From: Warburgia ugandensis
Lineage: Eukaryota > Streptophyta > Magnoliopsida > Canellales > Canellaceae
Length of the DNA stretch: 64,000 nt
Assembly (NCBI GenBank): GCA_035236585.1
Contig: CP141127.1
Location: forward strand, 69,049,495-69,113,494
Reading direction: 5' to 3'
Part shown: positions 57,541 through 64,000 of the stretch, one piece after another
Layout: the number at the start of each line of letters is the position of its first letter
Numbering within the stretch: position 1 is the first letter of the stretch
The notes under the pieces: generated by a model
Told to the model about the DNA's origin: nothing
Databases searched by the model: none
The model's input: only the letters and a program-made list of their open reading frames with translations
Translations under genes and position numbers: made by a program

Positions 57541-60048
57541 TTAGAACCAATTTTCTCCTCTGGTTTTGCAAGTACTTGAGACATGTTCCTCAGGCTCAGG
57601 CTCTAGTTGTCTACTTTGCCTCTGGTACTGCCTAGTGGGAGGAGCAACACAGGAATTAGATCTAGTAACACGCTCAACGTCACCCCATGTGAGGTTATCA
57701 TCTAGATAGATGAGGTCATCCTCAACATTTGCTTCAATGATCCACTCGTCACTTTCATTAACCTCTCTCAATACAATAGGATCTGTATATGTTTGCAATC
57801 TTAAATGATCTTCATGTCGATGGTTGAGACGTTGATTATATTAAATTTATACCAGATCATTCAATATTTTTGCGTGCAACCTGTTTCTCTTCTCTGTGTG
57901 AAGTTGTAACAAAATGTCAAATTATATGAGGTTGATTGCAAATTATATTTTTGATTGATCTATAAATTAGTAAAGTAATACTTGTATTCTCAAAGACACT
58001 TCAGTTCTACTTGCAAGGAGATGCACCACAGGTCTGAGAGAGGACTTTGATAGTAAGTTTTTGAAAAATTGGTGATTCAGCCCCAAAAGTAACCCACCAC
58101 TCGCCTACAAAAGTTAAATAACAGTTAACACTCGCGAACAGGCCTGATGCACGTTTATATGGGCCTAGCTCGTAAATTGCCTTACTTGCATCATCCTGAT
58201 TTGCAGATAAGGTATTGATGATATCAAATAGGCCTTGCTTGATAAATCTATCTGCCTCAACATTTTCTTGCCTAGTGTAATAGAATGCAGGGTTAAGATA
58301 ATAACCACCTGCATGAAAGAGTTGACAAAGTTAATTCGTCCATCTACTATCTACAATGCCACAAATGTGGGTGGTTTGTCTCTCATTATCTTTAAGATTT
58401 GCCCTAATCTTTTCCTTGGCTCGTGTGACGGACTCGTAAATATAGCCCCTTGCGGACTTCTCTTCGATGTCCACTAGCCTCAAAACCTTTACAAGTAGTG
58501 CCATTATCTTCAAACAAAATAAAATATTGTTCCAAAAGGAGCTACGACTAACAATGTTCTGCACTCTTTGACCGACCAGCGTATTGCTCCATTTACTGTT
58601 GCTCTATGCTTGATAGTGAAACATCTCCCTCAATTCTGCCCTCACATTGTAGATACATTCTAAACTCAAAAAAGTTTGTGGAGAAACAAGTGACTGGAGG
58701 TCTGACCAATTCTCTTTGCTTGGTCATTGTTCTTATCCAATGAAGGACATAGGTGTGGCTGTATATGAAAACAATCATTGCCTTTGCTTATTTCATAACA
58801 TGCTCCACTTTTGGCAATTTGCCAATATCCTCCAATATCAAATCAACACAGTGTGCTGCACAAGGTGTCCAAAATAGATGATTCCTTCTTATTTGTAAGC
58901 ATCTCCCAACAGCTACATAATTGATGCATTGTCCGTGACGATCTATAATAGGCAATGGAATTTAAGAGTAAATATTAAAACTTTTAAATATTAAATTTCT
59001 TAACAAAAACTTAACTGAGGTTAAGAAGAGGGATTACCTGGACAACATTTTCCTATCCAACGTCATCCAACATTTTTACGATCAAATTTGAGCACTTTAC
59101 ATGCTCAGATCCATCAATTGATTTTAGAAAATTGTCCTAGTTGGACAGTTAACAAACAGTTGATTAAGGTGCGACCCTTGCTGTCGGTCCACCAATCTGA
59201 CATTATAGAGCACCCGTATGGCGCCCAATCTTTTCTGCACTTTTGCACAAATTCATTCGTCCTTGCAACATGCTTTTTAAGAAGAGGCACCCTCAACTCA
59301 TGGTAAGAGGGTGCTTGGAAACCTTAAGATAGAAAAAAACACAAGTTAGATACTCTTTAACTTAAAAAACATGTGTAAAAAGTACTAGTATACAAAGGAA
59401 AACCAAAGAAGAGCAAATATGGTCTGAAATGACTAACACCTAGCGGCATTGAAGCAATGCCATTATCATAAAACCAACTTGCAATGTAATCACATGTTGT
59501 GGTCCTGAGCTTCTTCTTGTTTGCAATATTTATTGTTGTTTGCTGCAAAGCAGCCCTCTTGGGATTAGGGAGAGTGAATATCAAGAGGTCCCTTTATACC
59601 AATTGATCCACTCCTAGACCTCTTATTGTTCCTAATAACAATTCTACTAAGGCCACTACCACCACCAGCCGGTCTCCCACTATTAGTGTCAACATCAATA
59701 TCAACAACTTTATAGTCCTCATGAATCCCAAACAAATTTTTCGGTCGTGTTTGACCCATAATAATTCTCTCTTTCATCTTTTTTTTTTGAGTTATTCATA
59801 TAATCATTTATTCTCTTTGATATATCATGGGTGACCTTGTTGCTTTTTTTAGCATTCCTATGCCCTCCAGCTAAACGTTGTTTTAGCCTATTAATCTCAC
59901 CACTATACTTGTTTCCACACAATTTGTACCAAATTGTGTTTTTATCACTTGCAATTCTTAACTCTCCATACTCTCACCCTGGGTCTACAGATCTAGAAAC
60001 AGCTAATGAACATGAAGTGTCTGAATTTGAACCCATTGATGATGACAT
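57541..60048 (-). pseudogene. hAT transposase pseudogene (BED zinc finger, catalytic region, dimerisation domain)
   Basis: It begins MSSSMGSNSDTS at 60048, with a stop where the family has Trp before EYG. The BED-type finger follows (CGNKYSGEINRLKQRLAGGHRN, 59922-59860). Its first zinc Cys reads Leu, and the usual His of LKQHL is Arg. A Gly/Ser/Arg linker ends in KGPLD, with a frameshift near 59578 before NPKRAALQQT...YIASWFYDNGI. An exon at about 59316-59036 has YHELRVPLLKKHV.RTNEF and GCSIMSD.WTD.KGRTLIN, ending ENVVQ before a GT donor. Next come VTDNAS...CAAHCVDLILEDIGKL and YSHTYVLHWIR....RELVRP, each with stops. The C-terminal hAT dimerisation region includes GEWW.TFG, VLSQTCGASPC, then DPIVLREVNESDEW (57770 downward). 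All family blocks are in order but none of the frame is intact, so it cannot mobilise itself. Confidence 0.8.
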
Positions 60049-60139
60049 CTTTAAATTTTAGCCCTAGAAAGTAGAAAGCAAAAACGAGTGAGTACTTTCA
60101 TACAAATGATACAATCATAATTCACTTAACAAAACTAAT

Positions 60140-60840
60140 GGAAAGCTATATATATGAATGGAAATAAGTTTGAATGAGTAAATGTAAAAAAAACAAAAAT
60201 TAAAACATTTATTTAACTATTATTTACAAAAAATTGAAAAAATAACCTTAAAATACAAAAAAGCTTCAACTAAGAACATGACACATGTCTTCACAAGCAA
60301 GGGAAAGCTATAAATGTGGATGGAAATATGTTTTAAATAATAAATACAAAAAATAGTTTTTTTTTTCAATTTCTGTAACTATTATTTTTGGAAAAATTAA
60401 AAAATAACATTAAAACACCAAAAAACCATGAAGAAGGACATCATACATGTCCTCACAAGCAAGGGGACACTATATGTGGGTGGAAATATGTTTTAACTAA
60501 TAAATATAAAAAACATTTTTTTTTTCAATTTCTATAACTATTATTTTTTAAAAAATTAAAAAAATAACCCTAAAATACAAAAGAAACATGAAAAAGACAT
60601 CACACATGAAGACACAAGCATGAGACAGCTATATATGTGGATAGAAATATGTTTTAACTAATAAATAAAAAAAAACAATTTTTTTTTCAACTTCTGTAAC
60701 TGTTATTTTAGGAAATATTGAAAAAAAACCCTAAAATACAAAAAAATGTATGAAAAAAACATCACACATGAAGACACAACCATGGGAAAGCTATATATGT
60801 GGATAGAAATACGTTTCAAAGAAGAAATACAAAAAAAAAA
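60140..60840. repeat. Tandem repeat of about 161 bp inside the hAT element
   Basis: The marker phrase G(A/G)(C/A)A(G/C)CTATATATGTGGAT.GAAATA recurs at about 60140, 60301, 60463, 60622 and 60784, a period of 159-162 bases. Each unit also has a poly-T/poly-A flank, TTTTTCAA(T/C)TTCTGTAACT and ACA(C/T)G(A/T)CTTCACAAGCA. It sits upstream of the transposase start, inside the element. Confidence 0.85.
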
Positions 60841-61367
60841 AAAGAATTTTTTTTTTTTCAATTTCCATAACTGATATTTTTGAAAAAACCTTAAATAAAA
60901 CTCAAATCTATAGCAAAGAAACATAAAACTCAAATGGAATGTTTGTTTTATATATATAGAATAAGAACCCATCAAGATTTATCTAAAAAAGTAAACAAAA
61001 AATTTGAAAAATTGGTACTGTTTATATATATATATATATTTATGTTTTTTAGCAAAAAATGTAAAAAGAAGTTAAGATTCATGAATCCCTACCTTTTTTT
61101 GCTTTAGATCTGTGAAAGATTGAAGAGGAATGGCCGTTTTCACCTTCTTAGCCCTTAGGAGTAGTGAAAATAGGGTTAGAAGATGAAAAAAGAAAAAAAG
61201 AAGAAGTTTATAACTTAACCAGTTGGAGGCTCCACCTGGAGTCGGAGGTGCGCCTGAACTGAGGCTCTAGACGCACCTAGTTTCTGGCACCTCGAATACC
61301 ATGCGACTTGCACCCACCCAGGCACACTAGTAATGACTAGTGTTTAGGCGTGCCTTTAACTACATAG

Positions 61368-62590
61368 CTTGCGAAGCTCGGAAAACATTTCAAAAGTTGC
61401 GTCTTTCGAAGGAAAAAGCCAAGCCCATATAAATCAGGAAAAATTATCAATAACAACTAATGCATATCTTTTATCCTTAAGACTAGATGTTTTAGATTGA
61501 CCAAACATATCAAGGTGCAACAATTGTAAAGGCCTTTCAGTTGAAAGTACATTCTTTGATTTAAAAGATCTCTTTGTTTGCTTTCCTTTTTGGTAAGCAT
61601 CACAAAGTGTTTATCTCTTTCAAATGAAAGCTTGGGTAGGCCAACTAAAGCATTATTTCTTGAAAGCCTTTGCAAATAATTTATTCTATAGTATGACATA
61701 ATCTTATATGGAAAAACCATGATTTATCATTGCTGGGTACAAGTTATCTATCACTGGAATAGCCATGCTTTCTAAATTGAATACATACATGTTTCCATCT
61801 TTGTGACCAACAATGCTGAATACTATTATCATTCTTATCTACAATCAGGCATAAAGATGATTCAAACTTAACTTTGTTATCTTTATGACATAATCGACTA
61901 ATTGAAAACAAGTCATGATTCAAATCATCAACATAATATGCATTTTTAATACATTTAGGAAAGGTTCCAATAGTATCAATATCTCAAAATTTATCTTTCC
62001 CATCACCTCGAAATGAGACAAACTTCTATCTTTAGCTTAAAGCTTTGTGAACAGGCTTGTCTCTAGTCATATGTCTTGAACATCTATTGTCCAAGTATCA
62101 TAGACATCTTGTAGCCTTTGATATAAGACAACTGCAATCAATGGTCATTTTTTAATTTTAGGTGCCCAAACTTGAAGTTTGGGTCCTTGAGAGTTAGTAG
62201 ATGCAATAAAACTTACCTTTCACAACCATATTTGTTTGACTATTGGCCTTTTTCTCGGATAGTAAGATGAATATGCATAAGAAGTATGATTCTGAGAAAC
62301 AATTCTGTTTTCAAAAAGGAACTTAGTTTTTTTTAATCCTTTTTATCTGTTGAAATATGTTCTCAAGGTTTCACACTCATCATCCAAATCACATTTTGTT
62401 TACAAGATCTTCTACTTTACATTTGAAAACATTATACTCATTGTTTAAAGAATCACTTTCAGTAATAACATTGGCGTGCTCAGTGGACACAAAGCATTTT
62501 GTTTTTCGAACCAAGCTTTTGATACTCATAAAACAATTCATCCAGAGCAGTTCTTAATTTATTAATGGAAAATTCATTTACCTCACTAGA
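61368..62590 (-). pseudogene. Copia pol, right part: protease, gag-pre-integrase, integrase N-terminal half
   Basis: On the minus strand, near 62100-62060, the protease region reads WYLDNRCSRHMTRDK where copia elements have D-S-G followed by CSRHMTG, so the active-site triad is changed to Asp-Asn-Arg. Further on are YYVDDLNHDLFSISRLCHKDNKV (about 61945-61880). The gag-pre-integrase and zinc-binding region has RLSRNNALVGLPKLSFERD (61680-61620) followed by a KGKQTKRSFKSK-type basic run and LQLLHLDMFG. The integrase core then starts (KRYALVV-type, DATFEMFSELRK) and ends at the hAT boundary. Multiple frameshifts are present. Confidence 0.75.
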
Positions 62591-62599
62591 TTCCTCTTG

Positions 62600-63692
62600 A
62601 TGTTGCTTTTCCTCTTCTTTTATGGCCATGAAACTAATGTTGGCTACCTCTCCTTATCACTTGATGATGAAGACTCTTCACTCTCACTTCATGTAATGGC
62701 AATATTTCCTTTTTGGTAGATGGATCCACCTTGGATGTTTGCCTTCTTAAAGAATTTATTCCTTTCGCCACTTCTCGGCTTTGAATTTGTTGAATTTTTT
62801 TATCAAGAGGCGTGCCAGCTTCGCTCCTTCCCCATATGTAAACCAATATCCCATGGTAGACTTACACTCATCTAGGTCTCCTGCCCAGTCAGCATCCGTG
62901 TATCCGCATAAGCAGAATGCCTGTCCTGTGGCACTTTATCATCGCTATCCTATGAGCTCTCACTTTCATCGTCATCAAGGGTAGATTTGAGTGCAATTCC
63001 CTTATCCATTATCTTCCTTGAATCTTCTTCGTCCTTGCTTTTGTCACCGATCTTGTAGGCATCAGTGATCTCATCAGCTCATCTACCTTGAGTGTCTTAA
63101 GGTCTTTAACCTCTTGAATGACAGTGACCTTGAGATTCCAAGATATAGAAAGAGACCTAAAAGTCTTACTGATTTGTTCACCATTTTTTAACACTTTGCC
63201 AAGAGGCTTCAAAGTGTTGATGATATTAGTAACCTTGTGGACATTTCAGTAATTGATTCATTAGGCTTCATTAGAAACCACACATACTCATGAGCCAGGA
63301 GATTCATTCTTGTCTGCTTCACTTGGTTTATCCCTTCATGAGTGACCTCCAACTTATCCCAGATCTCTTTGGAAGATGCATAGGTAGAGATTCTATTGAA
63401 TTCGTTTGCATCTAGAGAACAATGAAGAAGATTCATTGCTCTAGCTTCTATCTCAGTTTTCTTGTAGTCTTCTTTACTCCATTCTCTTTCTGTTGTGTAA
63501 TGAGGCATACCATCCATCAGCACATAAGGTCTATGAAGACCTTCACTATCCTCATATCATCTAGCCGTGATGTAGACTGTCATTCTAGACTTCCAATAAT
63601 TGTAGTTGGTGCCATCAAAGAATGAGGCCCTGTGAGTGGACGGATCTTCCTTGGAGTCACTACCATAACTTGTGCCATTTATAAAAACTCAG
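62600..63692 (-). pseudogene. Copia gag (UBN2-type), with foreign insert
   Basis: The N-terminal part reads ASFFDGTNYNYWKSRMTVYI (about 63650-63590), then after a stop REWSKEDYKKTEIEARAMNL, DANEFNRIS, EIWDKLEVTHEGINQVKQTR (63470-63300). Next are SLSISWNLKVTVIQE.KDL.TLKVDELM.SL (63180-63060). These match the UBN2/gag-2 family of plant copia elements. The C-terminal region has GIALKSTLDDDESESS and, after the 129-bp insert, IKKFNKFKAEKWRKE. A zinc-knuckle remnant and EVANI.FMAIKEEE follow. Stops and frameshifts prevent function. Confidence 0.8.
62799..62941 (-). mobile_element. 129-bp RNase H patch from a different copia lineage inside gag
   Basis: Between two copies of TTTATCA (62799-62805 and 62935-62941) lie 129 bases (62806-62934). 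On the minus strand they read without a stop as a copia RNase H start: CGYTDADWAGDLDECKST, then MGYWFTYGEGA. The gag frame on either side (DSDD.K and IKKFNKFK) is separated by it. The piece is intact whereas the surrounding gag is decayed. Its sequence differs from this element's own RNase H lineage. It looks like templated filler DNA or a captured fragment. Confidence 0.7.
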
Positions 63693-63730
63693 GAAACTGA
63701 TCTTTGACTCTTTTTAAAACAAGAGCGCCT

Positions 63731-63742
63731 GCTTTGATACCA
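63731..63742 (-). other. Primer-binding site of the copia element (initiator tRNA-Met)
   Basis: On the minus strand TGGTATCAAAGC, one mismatch from the usual TGGTATCAGAGC, lies two bases after the LTR end at 63745. It sets the orientation and marks the 5' LTR. Confidence 0.8.
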
Positions 63743-63744
63743 AT

Positions 63745-64000
63745 TGCAAAATAAAAAGGACTTGGGCTAACACATGAATCCCAGTGTTAAACAATATATC
63801 TAGTACACTTTGGACTTGAGTGCTCTTTGAGAGACTTAAGATATGGGTTAATGAACTACTTAGGCCGAGTCTACTAAAAAGTTTTGTAGTTCCTTTCTTC
63901 CATAACAGCCATAGAGCAACAGGTGTAGGAACTTCCACAGGTTTTGTTGCACCTATTTAACAATGGGTTTGTACCAGCATTTTGCATCATAATGAAACTG
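63745..64000 (-). repeat. 5' LTR of the copia element (partial, runs off the window)
   Basis: On the minus strand the LTR ends ...TTTTATTTTGCA just before the primer site. Its upstream part lies beyond the window. The matching 3' LTR was not recognised to the left of 54186, so it is absent or too diverged. Confidence 0.65.

Larger units (their letters stand above)
57172..61367 (-). mobile_element. hAT transposon, about 4.2 kb, inserted in the copia integrase
   Basis: The ends are inverted repeats: left CTATGTAGTTAGAGGC (57172-57187), right (inverted) CTATGTAGTTAAAGGC (61367-61352), 15 of 16 matching. They are followed by GC-rich subterminal zones full of GGCGC/GCGCC words. Between them lies a transposase gene on the minus strand and a tandem repeat upstream of it. 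The copia integrase reading breaks off at both ends. No 8-bp target duplication flanks 57172 and 61367. Alternatively the outer CTATGTAG and CTACATAG are decayed copies of an 8-bp duplication and the element is 57180-61359 (see findings). The same terminal sequence in the MITE at 46168-46695 favours the first reading. Confidence 0.85.
54186..64000 (-). mobile_element. Large copia retrotransposon (SIRE/Maximus-like), minus strand, interrupted by a hAT element
   Basis: From right to left it contains part of the 5' LTR (63745 onward, cut by the window edge), a primer site (63731-63742), gag, protease, a gag-pre-integrase region, integrase, RT and RNase H, and a small ORF after pol. The domain order integrase before RT defines copia. 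The gag resembles, from memory, the SIRE/Maximus lineage, which also carries an extra ORF after pol. A 4.2-kb hAT transposon splits the integrase. Every coding part is broken. The 3' LTR was not recognised; the left boundary is the end of the post-pol ORF and is approximate. Confidence 0.75.

Overview
This is nuclear DNA of a flowering plant: AT-rich, with GT-AG introns and microsatellites, and dominated by nested plant transposable elements (Ty3/gypsy, Ty1/copia, RTE-type LINE, hAT). I cannot name the species. The long introns and dense old repeats suggest a large, repeat-rich genome. I see only one host gene. No rRNA, tRNA, CRISPR or bacterial-style feature was found, and no new biochemical system is evident. 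What is interesting is the architecture and decay of the repeats.

1-34 kb is a retrotransposon nest. A relic of an Athila/Tat-like internal region (about 0.9-3.3 kb, + strand) carries a tiny RTE LINE tail with a perfect 15-bp target duplication. A long minus-strand LTR (3.4-6.9 kb) follows. A plus-strand element then starts with an LTR end, an initiator-Met primer site (7490), a 3.5-kb non-coding interior and a polypurine tract, and ends in a very long 3' LTR. That LTR (10988-11614 plus 20287-25087) is split by an 8.67-kb minus-strand Athila/Tat-like element (11615-20286). The inserted element has both 2-kb LTRs, an Asp-type primer site and one degenerate gag-position ORF, but no pol. Further LTR pieces follow, then a solo LTR (30938-33743, TSD TCCAA) inserted in a degenerate 40-45-bp repeat.

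34-41.5 kb holds the host gene. A secreted or ER-targeted protein with DUF7953/Expp1-like sequence starts at 35499. Its first two exons (84 codons) are clear and no later exon was found, so intron 2 may exceed 25 kb or the gene may be truncated. Intron 1 carries a second tiny LINE tail.

41.5-50.5 kb is a second nest. A minus-strand RTE LINE is split by about 6 kb containing another LINE fragment, gypsy gag and pol fragments, and a 528-bp hAT MITE with a perfect 8-bp duplication.

54-64 kb is a large minus-strand copia element (SIRE/Maximus-like) with its PBS and 5' LTR at the right edge. It is interrupted by a 4.2-kb hAT transposon encoding a broken BED-finger transposase. The hAT shares its terminal inverted repeat with the 528-bp MITE. 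The copia gag also contains a 129-bp patch of RNase H sequence from a different copia lineage.

All alignments and similarity statements were made by eye; percentages and family names should be read accordingly.
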